Shown piece by piece: positions 1-10,731 of a DNA stretch of 64,000 nt (positions are counted from its first letter, which is position 1; the number at the start of each line of letters is the position of its first letter). Source of the DNA: Auricularia sp. M13 (Eukaryota > Basidiomycota > Agaricomycetes > Auriculariales > Auriculariaceae); the NCBI GenBank assembly GCA_037042915.1, contig CM073201.1, positions 2,232,001 to 2,296,000 on the forward strand. Reading direction: 5' to 3'. A model generated the notes under the pieces. The model ran no database searches and was not told where the DNA came from. It was given only the letters and a program-made list of their open reading frames with translations. Both the position numbers and the translations under genes were made by a program.

Positions 1-35
1 TCCATGCGCTCGTTATTGACATTGTGCAATTGCAG

Positions 36-600
36 TACCATGTCAGACGCGAAGACGTCAAGGTCACTGCTGCCGACCTGCTCGACACCAGGGTGCCGGG
101 CAAGATTACCGAGGAGGGCGTCGCGTCCAATGTCTCTGCGTGCGTTCTCAGCAGACACGTCGTCCGCTCATTTTGACGCTGTTGACTCTAGCGCTTTGGC
201 ATACTCTGCTGCTTGGATCGCGGGCAACGGCTGCATTCCTCTCAACAATCTCATGGAAGATGCTGCCACTGCGGAGATCGCAAGGATTCAGCTATGGCAG
301 TGGGCCCACCACGGTGCTCTTCTCGTACGTGTTGCATGTATGCGTCTGTTTGCAGAATTAATTGGCGTCCAGGACACGGGTGATGTTATCACGGCCAGCT
401 ATATCGAGAAGGTCATCGACAAGTCTGCAACGTCCATTAAGTCGCTCGTCCCCAGCGTCAAGGACGACCACGTCGCCATAGCTGCCGCCTACCTGAAGGA
501 CCAGGTCAAGAAGCAATGGGCGAGCGATTTCTTGACGACCGACTTGATGCCGTTCCTGGAGAAGGTTGACGGCTCGAAGTGGGTGCGCAGTGCTCTATAG
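36..600 (+). CDS. malate synthase, 3' part (gene starts upstream)
   Basis: Glyoxylate-cycle enzyme that condenses glyoxylate with acetyl-CoA to malate, usually in peroxisomes. The window opens in an intron whose acceptor is at 31-35. Exon 36-139 reads [18 protein letters not shown], intron 140-191 follows, and the last part carries the family signature [20 protein letters not shown] and LWQWAHH. A second small intron of 42 nt (314-355) would restore the usual short spacing between the HH pair and the DTG motif. The frame is also open without it, so this junction is uncertain. The protein ends ...KWVRSAL. The last tripeptide SAL is not the canonical SKL peroxisomal signal expected for fungal malate synthases. 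Identity is secure; the C-terminal residues are read directly from the sequence. Confidence 0.9.
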
Positions 601-1567
601 ACTATTCCGTCGGACGTCCGAAAATGTGTACCGCGTGGCACTATGTATGTCTGCTAAGCCTCATTGTACAATGTAAATTTGTGAAACCGCAAGTCTTATG
701 GTGAAGGCTTGATGAAACAGCATCATTCTAGACTTTGAAGGCTCAACGGAACTGCTGAGACGATTCAAGTAATGCCATATGCATTCCAAGTCTGCGTGTT
801 CGTAGATAATGATGAAATGAATGGCGATGCGAGTAAGTTTTCTTTGGAACGAGGGTTTGTCGGAATTTATTCAGTCCAGCTCTGACACGAGGAATGTGAA
901 CCCCTTAAAGCTGGCGCAGCTTACAGCGTACGCGTAAATTGGAGAGCGGGCGGCGGCGCTGTGTAGCGGGAACTTCATCTAAAGTCACGTGCTGCGCTGC
1001 CCGCAGACACGGTTTATCATCTCCGATCGAAGTTCATCGGGCATCGTTGATAGCTAAATATGACAGTATGTGTCAGAAATATGCTACGTTTCCCATTCGC
1101 ACGCGATCGTACCGTTTGCAAAAACGATAATGAAGTCGCTATCGGCATCCTGACCCGTGGAATGGCATTGACGAAGGATCTCGTGTCCATGGGCGCACAT
1201 AACGACAGCAGGAAGTAAGCTGTGAATGTTGATATGTCTCGATAACCTGGGCTGCGTAAGGCCAAGACTGCGTCTGAGATACCCGAGGTAGGCGCGAATT
1301 AGGAGACAAGTGAGTAATTGAACGCGGAATGCACACGCCAAAGACCGGAGGTGTACCGGCGTCTGGCGCTGGCCCACTGCGCCCCTGTGTTCGTATCGTA
1401 TAAGAATTCGGTAAAGAGGAGAAAGACCAACCAGTCTCTCTTTCTCCACATCCTCTCGCATCCCGGGCCCTCGTCAATCCTTACTCGCTCGCAGCACATA
1501 CTAACGGTGAGCCGCGCATTTGGTTATGGTCGACGAAGACGCTGACATCGCCGCGCCGACCAGAACC
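601..1567. other. intergenic region
   Basis: There is no supportable gene between malate synthase and the PriA-like gene. Open frames on the minus strand here (up to about 125 codons) have no recognisable domain or codon pattern. The last 150 bases are pyrimidine-rich (CT runs near 1430-1460) with a weak TATA-like CGTATAAG near 1396, and probably hold the promoter and 5' UTR of the downstream gene. Confidence 0.5.
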
Positions 1568-3379
1568 ATGCGTCTCCAGAACTTTGCCTCCCTCGCCCTC
1601 GTCGCCGGCAGCGTCGCCGGTCGCGCTATCCGCCCGGTGGCCCGCTCTCCGCTCGTCGAGGTTTGCGCCTCGATCGACGCCGACATCAAGCTCCTCCTCC
1701 TCGGAGACCGCGTCGTCGGCCATGTCGACGTCTGCCTCTGCCTCTCCGCGCTCCCGCTCTTCATCCGCACGAACGCCGTCGCGAAGGTGCGGCCGACATC
1801 GCAGGCGTCGGATACGTAACCGCGTTGCTCGAGGCTCTGGTGCGTCGCGTCGCGTCGAGGTCGCGCATTTAGGGGCGTCCCTGACTCCTGTCTAGATCCA
1901 CGGTGCCAACGACAAGAAGCAATGCGCGCCGTACCCCAAGCACTCGCGCGCGCACTGCTCCGCGGAGGACCCGTGCGGCTGGACGTGCGACAAGGGCTAC
2001 GTGTACCAGTACGAGGACGGCTGCCCCGACCCCGTCGGCTGCGTGCCCGCGCCACCCCCGAAGCCGTGCCCAAGCCAGTACAAGCGCGCGACGGTCGCCG
2101 ACGCTGCCGTGCGCACCGTCGTCGAGTCGTGTGCGAGCCCCCGCATGGCCTGCAACGCCGGTCTTCGCAACGGACATGCGCTCGTCGAGTGTGTCGATGT
2201 CCTGTCCGAGCTCGATTCCTGTGAGTTCTCGCCGTCCCCTGACTCCTGAATCGGACTGACGAGCACGACGCAGGCGGCGGATGCATTAACCCACTGACCC
2301 TCGACCAGCCCAAGGGCGTCGACTGCACGGCCATCAAGGGCGTCAGCGACGTATCTTGCCGCCTTGGTCGCTGTGCCGTGTCAAAGTGCCAAGCCGGCTG
2401 GAAGGTGCATGCGGACGGCACGACTTGCGTCAAGGTCACCGCGCTTGCGACTGCTTCTGTCACTGAACGCCACACCTCGGACTGGAAGAAAGACCTTGCG
2501 CACGTCCACGCCGACGCTGATGTCAAGGCCGACGTTAATGGGCTTGTTCACGGCGTCGTCAACACTGTCGACCATGTTGCTGCGAATGTCAAGGCCGACG
2601 TTAATGGGCTTGTTCACGGCGTCGTCAACACTGTCGACCATGTTGCTGCGAATGTCAAGGCCGACGTTAATGGGCTTGTTCACGGCGTCGTCAACACTGT
2701 CGACCACGTTGCTGCGAACGTTAAGACCGATGTCGATGGTGTTATCCACGCTGTTGCGGATGTTGGCGCCCACGTCGGTGCTGCCGTCGATGCTACCGCG
2801 AACGTGGCCGCCAATGTCGCTGCCGATGTCGCCGCCGACGTCAAGGCCAATGTTGCTGCCGTCGTGGACGCCGATGCCGACGTCAAGGCCAAGATTGGTG
2901 CTGTTGTCGATGTCCCCGCGCACGTCAGGATAGGTGTCCCAATCCACGTCAAGGCCACCGCGCCAGTCGATGTGAAGGCCTCTGCTCCTGTGGATATCAA
3001 AGTTGGTATTCCCGTCGACGTGAAGGCCACTGCGCCCGTCCATGTCAAGGTCGGCGTTCCAGTCCATGTCAAGGCGACTGCTCCTGTCGACATCAAGGCC
3101 AGCGCTACCGTCCAGGCCACGGTGCCCGTCCACGTCAAAGCCAGTGCAACAGTTGGCGTCTCCGCCACGGCCAAGGCCACCGCGATCCCCACCGTCCCCG
3201 GACACGGCAGCGGCCGCTGCAAACGCCCTTCTCACTCTTCCAAGCCCATCGAAGTCGGCCTCGACGTTGGAGCTACTGCTAATGCAACGCTGGGCGTTGT
3301 TGGACACGTTCTCGAGGACGTAGATGCTGCAGTGAATGGCCGTCTTCGGGTTGCCGCAAAGGTCAAGGCCGCTGCGTGA
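1568..3379 (+). CDS. PriA-like cysteine-rich secreted protein with long repeat tail
   Basis: The first part matches the basidiomycete PriA family, first known from fruiting-body primordia of Lentinula. It has a signal peptide (MRLQNFASLALVAGSVAG), then VDVCLCLSALPLFI, a Cys block (CSAEDPCGWTCDKGY), and the C-terminal signature GGCINPLTL ... GVDCTAI ... CAVSKCQAGW. Exons are 1568-1839, 1896-2220 and 2274-3379, about 567 residues. The family normally ends after this Cys domain. Here about 300 further residues follow, rich in Val, Ala, Lys, Asp and His, beginning with three near-identical 22-residue repeats and continuing with an eight-residue PVxVKAxA-type repeat. The tail has almost no cysteine. 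A single base appears to be missing near 1781-1790, because the frame switches between NAVAK and AADIAGVGYV. Function is unknown; a secreted or wall-associated role is inference. Confidence 0.85.
2522..2719 (+). repeat. three tandem 66-bp coding repeats
   Basis: Units at 2522-2587, 2588-2653 and 2654-2719 each encode VKADVNGLVHGVVNTVDHVA plus AN. The first two are identical. The third differs at two silent positions (CAT to CAC and AAT to AAC). A degenerate fourth unit follows (VKTDVDGVIHAVADV). Such high identity points to recent unit duplication or gene conversion. Confidence 0.95.
2930..3150 (+). repeat. octapeptide-coding repeats in PriA-like tail
   Basis: The translated frame repeats an eight-residue pattern with consensus P-(V/I)-(D/H)-(V/I)-K-(A/V)-(T/S/G)-(A/I/V), for example PVDVKASA, PVDIKVGI, PVDVKATA, PVHVKVGV, PVHVKATA. 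Polar and hydrophobic residues alternate, which favours beta-strand, with Lys at a fixed position. The DNA repeats are more diverged than the 66-bp units upstream, so this array is older or under coding constraint. Confidence 0.85.
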
Positions 3380-3527
3380 TTCCCTCTTTCGACTTATGTT
3401 TTTGGTACACTCTGGGGTATTTTGTAATTACTAGCGCAATACGCTCGTTGCTCTTGGAAATTGGTCGTGTGTGTGGCAGAAGGCTTGAGGAGAAGTTGAA
3501 CTCCGCCTCAAGACTCCTCTGCCTGTC

Positions 3528-5899
3528 ATGACCGCTGAAGCTGAGGCAACCGTCACCAAGCTTCTCACCCTACTCAATGTGTCTGCGACGCGCTCTAAGC
3601 GCAGACGGCCAGCTTCGGTGTCGGCTGCGACACCATCCGAAAAACTGAACAAACGCGTCGCGCCTGAAGAGTCCGTAAACGAGGTCACAAATCCTGCGGA
3701 ACCAGGGGCGGTCGCAGCTCAGGTCGATAGCAATGTCGAGATGACCGAGGCTGGCACTGACGATAAGGAGGAAGTCAACGGTGTGTGGCTTGCAGTTATC
3801 ACCGCTCGCCGCTTTTCACTCATCGGTGGAAGCAGTTGACGATCCGTACATGCTGCACTTTGGTGCTGATTCGTCGCATCTCACGACTGTTGCCCGCGAA
3901 GCTGTCGTTGCTGGTCGTTGGAATACCAAGCGGAGAAAAATCGACCACATTGGTCGTGTCGTGGAATCCATCCCCGATTCTGCTGCCACGGTGCAAGCTT
4001 TGAACTACAAGGACGCAGTAAATATCATCCCTTTACAAATGCGTCCTTTTGACCTTGCCTGAGGTTCTCGCGAAATTACGCGAAAAATTCGACGCTCGCA
4101 AAACTGGTACGGATTCACAGCGTCGCATTAGGCCACACGAAATGCTCACTAGTTTCACAGGTAACCATTCAGTCGCCGAAAGCTTGCTGTCTACGGTATC
4201 TTCTTATCAAGATGTTTACCTTGCGCGGTCAACGATTGAGTCTCGGGATGCTGTCCAGAGCGCAGTGTCTCTGCATGCTCTAAACCATGTCAACAAGTGT
4301 GCACCTGTCCTTTGGATGCGTGTATTGTGTCCTTATGTTCTCCTAGGATCCGTCGGAAAGTGTTGAAGACAAACGAGCGCATAGCGCACGCTGCCAAGAA
4401 CCCTTCAGCTGAGCAGCCCTCAGCAACTGAGATTCAGGACCAGGGCTTCACGCGCCCGTCCGTTCTCATCCTACTGCCCTTCCGGAACTCAGCATTACGC
4501 TGGGTCAAGGCTTTATTGGCCCACCTTCCAGGACAGCAAGTAGAAAATCACACGCGCTTCATGAACGACTTTTCGTTACCTGCGGGGACGACGGACAAAC
4601 TTGCGGTTGCAGCGCCTGGAACCTATCCGCGTGACCACGTCGACACTTTCAAAGGCAATGTGGACGATAATTTCCGGGTTGGCGTCAAGCTTACGCGCAA
4701 GACCGTCAAGTTGTTCTCCGATTTCTACTCGTCTGACATTGTCATTGCGAGTCCTCTTGGGCTCCGCTTGTCCATTGACAAGGAAAAGTGCGTCTGCGTT
4801 GGATAACCCCCATTGTAAATTGTGCTTACATGCTATTTCTTTGGATTAGAAGTGCAGATTTCTTGTCATCCATAGAAATATTGGTCATCGACCAGGCAGA
4901 TGCGATGACAATGCAGAATTGGGATCACGTCCAGTTCGTTATGTCCAGCTTGAATGGGCTGCCAAAGGAGGCCCATAACACGGACTTCTCCCGCGTCAAG
5001 CCTTGGTTCCTCGATGGCCAGTAAGTTCCCAATTCAAGCGGGCGTTCCACGTACTGACCTCGCATAACAGCGCGAAATTCTTGCGGCAGTCGATCATCAT
5101 GACTGCTTACGAGACTCCCGAAACACGCGCGCTCTTCAACCAGAGCTTGAAGAATGTTGCGGGAAAGATCAGGACAGAACACAGTTGGCAACCCATCAGC
5201 GTCCCGCAAGGTGTCGAACAGGTATGAATGAAAGCATCACTCGCCGCGATTTCAATGCTCACGCGACAATCAGAAATTCGTCAAGTTCGAGTGCGCGAGT
5301 GCCCAAAGCGAGCCTGACAAGCGCTTTGACTATTTCACGAAGCAGGTATGGTATTTAATTGCCGATGAACTCGTTGAAAAGCTGATCAATTGCTGCTCTC
5401 AGCTATTGCCTGGTATTCTCAAATCGGCGGTGCAGAGCGTGAAGACGATGATTTTTGTCCCGTCCTACTACGACTTCGTCCGGTTGAAGCGATATATGCA
5501 CCAGCTGGAGCTCTCGTTCATAGTCCTGTCCGAGTACAGCTCCAACCAGGATATCTCGCGCGCACGTCAAGCATTCTTCGCGGGCGACAAAGCACTCCTC
5601 GTCATGACGGAGCGCTTCTACTTCTTCCGCCGGTGCGTCCCGTGTGCACGAGGCACTTTGAGCCTGTTCAGCCGCTGAGCCTTCTCTTCAGCTACAAAAT
5701 CCGAGGAATACGCAACCTGGTGTTCTACCAGGCGCCGGAGCACGCGCAGTTCTACTCTGAGCTACTGAACTTCCCGTTCTTGGACGACGGCGTGGACGCT
5801 TCGGACGTCACTGCCAGGGTTCTGTACAGCAAGTACGATTGTATGAGGCTTGAGCGGATAGCCGGGACGGCTGCTTTGGCCAGCCTTTTAGATAATTGA
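3528..5899 (+). CDS. UTP25: UTP25 / digestive-organ-expansion-factor homologue, U3 snoRNP-associated
   Basis: A nucleolar SSU-processome protein needed for early 18S pre-rRNA processing. Nine exons splice in frame (3528-3780, 3833-3990, 4064-4296, 4347-4787, 4850-5020, 5071-5221, 5274-5345, 5403-5632, 5692-5899) to give 638 residues. Family hallmarks are [19 protein letters not shown], the degenerate helicase-like [56 protein letters not shown] and [20 protein letters not shown]. The DEAD-box-like motif lacks catalytic residues (VIDQAD), as is usual for this family. The N-terminal 80 residues are charged and poorly conserved. Tandem with TAF12 downstream. All junctions are consistent, so the model is firm. 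Confidence 0.95.
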
Positions 5900-6081
5900 A
5901 TATTACACTGGCCATTTGTTTTCGTTCCAATTTGGATTGTATCGTTTTGAGATCTAGTTTGCTTGGGAAACAAAGGCAAAGATAGTTTCTCGCTGCAAGT
6001 CACGACAAGTACTCATTTGAAAGTCAGCCAAGGCACGGTGCCACGGACTTCCATTGCCACACTCGTTTACCGCTCAGCCTC

Positions 6082-7360
6082 ATGTCTACCAACGGCGCCC
6101 CGAATACTCCGCAGCCAGGACCTTCTGGCCTGCCAGCCCCCGTGAACAATGAGCAGGCCGTACACCAGCTGTTCAACAGCCTCCCTCAACTTATTAACAT
6201 TGCGCGCGAAGGCAAAATGGCCGACGCGCACCGCAAGCAGGCAAGCGGTCCCTTTCATCTCACAATGCATCTCTGGAGTTAAACCATATATTGTCCAGCT
6301 TCTGAGCTTGCTCACTGTGGTGCAACAACAACCACAGAGGTTCCCACAATACGCACATTTAATGAGCTCCATTCCCGCGATCCAAGCACAACTTGCCCAA
6401 CCAGTGCGCGCGCTTCTTGCGTTCATTGGCATAAGCCTGACCTGAGAGCGATGCCGACTCAGAGCGCACCCCCTCCACCCCCACCCCCAGTGCAGAATCC
6501 CGCGAACGCTCTGAAACGCAAGTCGCCCGGCGCCGATCCCGCTTTGGCTGCGCAGGACTCGACAACACAAGCCGCGTTGTTGTCCGTCCCCAACACGCAG
6601 CCTACGCCCCAGCCTTGGCCGAACTCGCAGGGCTCACGCTCCACGTTGTCTGGTGGTCTCGCAGCCGGTCGCGTGTCCGGTACGCACCATCACGGCATCC
6701 TATATAACAGCGCTATCTAATCTCGAGTTCATTAGGAACGCCGGTGTTGGTGTCTCGAGGAACAGAAGATTTGAGCATGTTTACATCACCTGACTGGCTC
6801 AACCTCGCCCGTCAGTCGAGGAAGAATTCGACATCGGAATCCAGCATGCGCCGGACCATCCAGGATCTTGTCTCCAGCATCGATCCCAACGTCAAAATCG
6901 ATCCAGAAGTCGAAGACGTGCGTTCCTCCGACCCGTAGTTCGCCGTATTTGATTAATATTTGGTATCTTGCCCCTCACAGCTGCTGTTGGACGTTGCGGA
7001 CGAGTTCATAGACTCGGTCGCCAACTTCTCGTGCAAACTTGCTAAGCATCGCGGCGGGGACACGCTCGAGGTACGGGATCTGCAACTGCACCTCGGTAAG
7101 CCAAATCCGTCGCCGTTCCGTCACGAGATATCGTAAATCTCACTGGAAATCTCCCTCAATTTGTAGAGCGGAACCATAACATCAGGATTCCGGGCTTCGC
7201 GTCTGACGAAACGCGCATGTCCATATCGCAATCAAGTGCGCCGACGGCATCCGGCACATCTGGCACTGCTGCAGGCCGCAGGGCAGGCATGACTATGACC
7301 TTGCGGAGCGCGAGGCTCAGTGCGGTCCAGGCTGCGAAACGCGATGCGAAACTGCTCTAG
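6082..7360 (+). CDS. TAF12: TAF12, histone-fold subunit of TFIID and SAGA
   Basis: A general transcription factor subunit that pairs with TAF4 in TFIID and with Ada1 in SAGA. Six exons (6082-6240, 6299-6403, 6463-6679, 6736-6917, 6981-7095, 7167-7360) give 323 residues. The histone fold is unmistakable: [38 protein letters not shown], then [14 protein letters not shown]. The N-terminal half has a helical [20 protein letters not shown] segment, then a Pro-rich stretch (seven consecutive Pro) and low-complexity Ser/Gln sequence, as in fungal TAF12. The first intron begins with GC rather than GT (AG|GCAAGC at 6241), and the reading frame requires it. The downstream stop at 7358-7360 follows a short basic tail. 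Confidence 0.95.
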
Positions 7361-7739
7361 ATTTTGGCAGAAGACGAGGCGCGCGCACGTGTATGGCTGT
7401 TGGTGCGCGAGTGCTGCTAACGTTTTATGTACAGTTCCCCTGTCTCGGTTTGCTCTCTTCATTTTCTCGAATCTCCGCACGTGCGTTGCCATCCGACATC
7501 GAACCCTCCGGCGAGTTCTTCTTCATGTCCTCCTGTATACGTATTACTTGCATCCTTGTTCACGTGCAATGCGTTGATATTGCTGGGGCCTGGATTGGAA
7601 TGGAGTGCCATCTCTAGGATCATCAAATCTGAGATCTCCGGAGCTGGGTATATATGCACCCGTGGCTGCATCATCGGAGCAAAAGTCGCGGAAGTCCGAG
7701 CCCCACTAGTTTCGCACTTCTCCTTGCTCCTCGACGACC
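7361..7739 (+). promoter_or_regulatory. spacer with TATA-like box before the PAQR gene
   Basis: No gene is seen. GGGTATATATGC at 7647-7658 lies about 85 nt before the next start codon, a plausible TATA element. The rest holds the TAF12 3' end and unassigned sequence. Confidence 0.5.
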
Positions 7740-9574
7740 ATGGCCTCCTCAACGACCGCGACGCTGGTTCACCGACGGTCGTCCCACTCTAGCGGGAGGC
7801 GCAAACGGTCTGACTCGTGGCAGCCGTGTCTGAACACGGGTGGGCTGGAGACGCCACTTTCGACTCGATTGCTGACCTCGCCGGTCCCTACTCTTGCGTC
7901 CATTCGTATTATTGTGCTCGCCGAGCTCGCGGAAATCGAGTCAACGCTCGCACAGGTTAAAGACAAGGCGCCGTCTGCGCGTGTCGAGGACGCTGTGTCC
8001 GTTGTTCGGAAGATTAGGGAGGACGTCTGCGCGTGCCTCCCCGACCTGAACCTCGACATGGCCGCCATAGAGAGCCTGGTCACCGAGCATCTCCCGCACT
8101 GGGCTGAGGTCAGATCCCATCTTCCCGCTTTGGATGCGTTTTCGTTCGGCGACATGCGCTCCAAGCTCGCAGAGCTGCCCGACATTCGCTCGCGTCTCCC
8201 CGACTGTCAGCGCGTTCTGCAGGCTATGCGCGGCCACCTTAACGACCTCGACGACCGTCTCCAGGCGCTCAATGCCCACCAGTTCCGACCCTCTCAGCTG
8301 CTTGCCGAGCTGTTGGACAAGGTGACGGCCAGCGACTTCTTCGATGATTGGCGCGAGTCGGAGGAGAACGATCGCAAGGAGGAAGCCATGGCCCTTACGA
8401 CCGCAGGCCAAATCGTCACTGCGCTCAAGGCCTCGGCCAACGGTGCTCGCTACATCACCTACAACCAGCTGCCAGACAAGTGGAAGAATAACGAGTGTGT
8501 TCGTAGTGGATACCGGTGCGCCCGTGTTTGTATCGCTCTCTGCACTCGCCGAGCGCTGACCCCACCGCTCCCGTGTTTCAGCTTCATCCCGCTTTCGCAT
8601 TGGAAGACGCTTGCTCTCTCAGCATTCTGTTTTCACAATGAAACGCGTGCGTGGTCTTCTGTCCGAGGATCATCGGGGTCTGATCATTACATCGAACAGT
8701 CAATATTCATACACATTTCGTCCCATTCGCCGTATCCTTTGCGACCTGCAGCATTCTTGGTCCGAGCTCTGGATACCAGAACATGCCAGACATGATTTAT
8801 ACCTACTTTGCGAGGGTCTGTCTCTTGACTAGTGCCATATGGCACACTTTCTCCGGTTGCGCCCATCCTGGCACGATGGAGTTCTTTGCGCGTTTGGACT
8901 ACGTTGGCATTGGATGGTCAGCATCTTCGCCGCCCTCAGTGCCAATTGATCAATCGCTCATCTGGATATGTGCGCAGGCTGATCTCGGCCAGTGTCGCCA
9001 CTGTTGTTTATTTCGGCATGTCGTGTCATGCCACTGCTGCCTAGTTCGTGTCTTATCTGAAATTGAACCTATTGGCACTCACAACGAGCGCAGTGTTTAC
9101 TTTACAGCATGCTTGTTATCCGCTCTCGTGGGGTCCTTCCTGCCGTTCATGCCCTGGTTCAATGAGCGCAAGCACAAGAAATGGCGACTCGCATACTTTA
9201 TCTTCTTATCACTCTCTGGCGTTTCGCCTGTTGTTCATCTCGCTATAATTCACCACTGGTGGCCAGCCGTTATTTTCGTCTGTTCGTATCGACTTTCTCT
9301 GTATGAGTACCAGCTGCTGACAACGACTTTGACAGCTGCTATAATCCCGTCTCTTGCCGCATACGGCGTCGGCGTGTGTTTCTACGCCGCGCACTTCCCC
9401 GAATGCCTCTATGCTCACGACCCTCGCCCTAAGTGGGCGGACTGGCTAGATACTATGGGCGCAAGCAGCCACGCGCTGTGGCATCTTTGCATACTTCTAG
9501 GCATCTGGCTGCACCGCTACGCCCTCAGCCTGATGCAAACAGGTTTTGACGGCGAGCTCTGCGAGCTCTTCTAA
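7740..9574 (+). CDS. PAQR / adiponectin-receptor-like (HlyIII family) seven-helix membrane protein
   Basis: Six exons (7740-8515, 8582-8646, 8700-8916, 8978-9043, 9094-9281, 9336-9574) give 516 residues. The C-terminal half has the PAQR core: YNQLPDKWKNNE before the first helix, SGYRFIPLSHWKTLALSAF, HNETLNIHTHFVPFAVSF, an SAIWHTF segment with the conserved His, then the late SHALWHLCILLGIWLHR with the paired His that bind zinc in this family. Relatives act as ceramidase-like sensors in lipid and zinc homeostasis (yeast IZH proteins). About 240 soluble, helical, charged residues precede the core. Two splice choices matter: one splits an apparent TAG at 9042-9044, and the intron 9282-9335 is in frame either way but restores normal helix spacing when removed. 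Confidence 0.9.
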
Positions 9575-9919
9575 TGGCTTCGGCCTGGGTTATGCGTCGT
9601 GTAGATTATTACGCTGTCGGCTGTACTTGGATCAACCGCATTCTGTTCATTAGACGCATTCTAGCAATATCATGATTTCGCGCTTTGCTCTGTCCACTTT
9701 TTTTTGCATGCTGGGTATACATTTTCTACTGTTTTCCAGTTCTGCTCAACGAACCACGTGACTCAGAAAATCGGAGGTTTTAGACCGACACCGCCGCGCA
9801 TCCGGAACGGAACCGGCAACACACCGCTTGTACGTGCAAATTTTGGCTTTGACCGCGACACCAAGTCATGCTGACTGTTGTGCCAGGGGCCTGTCTTATA
9901 ACTGCGCGGGGCCTGCAGG
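9575..9919. other. intergenic spacer
   Basis: AT-rich 3' flank of the PAQR gene, including TTTTTTTT near 9699, followed by the 5' region of the peptidyl-tRNA hydrolase gene. I see no gene or clear promoter motif. Confidence 0.4.
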
Positions 9920-10731
9920 ATGTGGTCCCTTCGAACGCTGTTTCAGCTGGTCAGGGCTGTTCCGTTGCCAATGCCTGGACGAACGTACCTCACTTCGACG
10001 AGTGTGGCCAGTAGCTCCAACACGAAAATCATGGTCGTTGGGCTGGGAAACATCACCCACCCGGGTACACGACATAGGTATGTGCGGCGCACTGTTCGCC
10101 GGCGGTATCTCATTATGGCTTTCAGCGTCGGCCACCATATCGTGGACGCGCTCGCAAATCATCTGGGCGCACGGATGAATATGGATCGTGCGACCAACAG
10201 CTGGATTGGGCACGCATCCACTACGCTGAAGAAACGATCGCCAAAGAATAAAAAGGGTCGGTCTGAGTACATCGACGGAAGCGATTCCACGGTCGAAATT
10301 GTGCTGGTCAAGCCCAGTGCGTACCTTCTATGGCCTCCGATGCCTCTTGTGCTCACCATTTCGCGTTCAGAACCGTTGATGAATCTGTCTGGGAAGGCTG
10401 TAGGGCCAGCCTACAAGACCTACTTGCGGCCTGCTCCTCTTCGAAACGTGATAGTAATCCACGATTCACTCACGCACAAACCGTTTACGACTTCACCACG
10501 AGTGGGTGGCTCTGCACTTGGCCATAACGGTGTACGAAGTATCATCGACGCACTCGGGAGCCCAGAGTTCAGCCGATACGCGTTGGAATCGGGCGAAATC
10601 ATGGCGATGCCGCAACGTACGTGCTCGAGTCCATGTCGAGCGCAGAACGGACGTACTGGTCCAGCACGGACGCTTGCGAGAAGATTATGGCCGACATTGA
10701 GACTTTGCTCTCCGAGTCTGAGGAGGTATAA
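9920..10731 (+). CDS. peptidyl-tRNA hydrolase (bacterial Pth type, probably mitochondrial)
   Basis: Hydrolyses peptidyl-tRNA released from stalled ribosomes. Exons 9920-10077, 10126-10316 and 10371-10731 give about 236 residues. Motifs are VVGLGNITHPGTRHSVGHHI (active-site Asn and His), PLMNLSGKAV, VIHDSL (catalytic Asp position), GGSALGHNGVRSIIDALG (Asn clamp) and RVGIGRNHGDAATYVLESM. The N-terminus is basic and Ser/Thr-rich, consistent with mitochondrial import. Near 10574-10579, between EFSR and RVGIGRN, the frame shifts by one base. A missing base there keeps the whole family alignment, so I read it as a consensus error rather than inactivation. Confidence 0.88.

Noticed and set aside
325-355. 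31-nt GTACGT...CAG intron in malate synthase
   Set aside because: Removing it shifts the frame into a stop, and it is shorter than any other intron here. The 42-nt alternative (314-355) keeps the frame.
1501-2526. 341-codon minus-strand Arg/Ser-rich frame
   Set aside because: It is antisense to the PriA-like exons and to conserved Cys motifs. No coding evidence of its own.
2381-3307. 308-codon minus-strand open frame opposite the PriA-like tail
   Set aside because: It mirrors the repeat array; the plus strand carries the PriA motifs and splice sites.
9042-9044. Stop codon inside the PAQR gene
   Set aside because: The TAG is divided by an intron starting at 9044. Splicing gives Tyr and the expected membrane segment.
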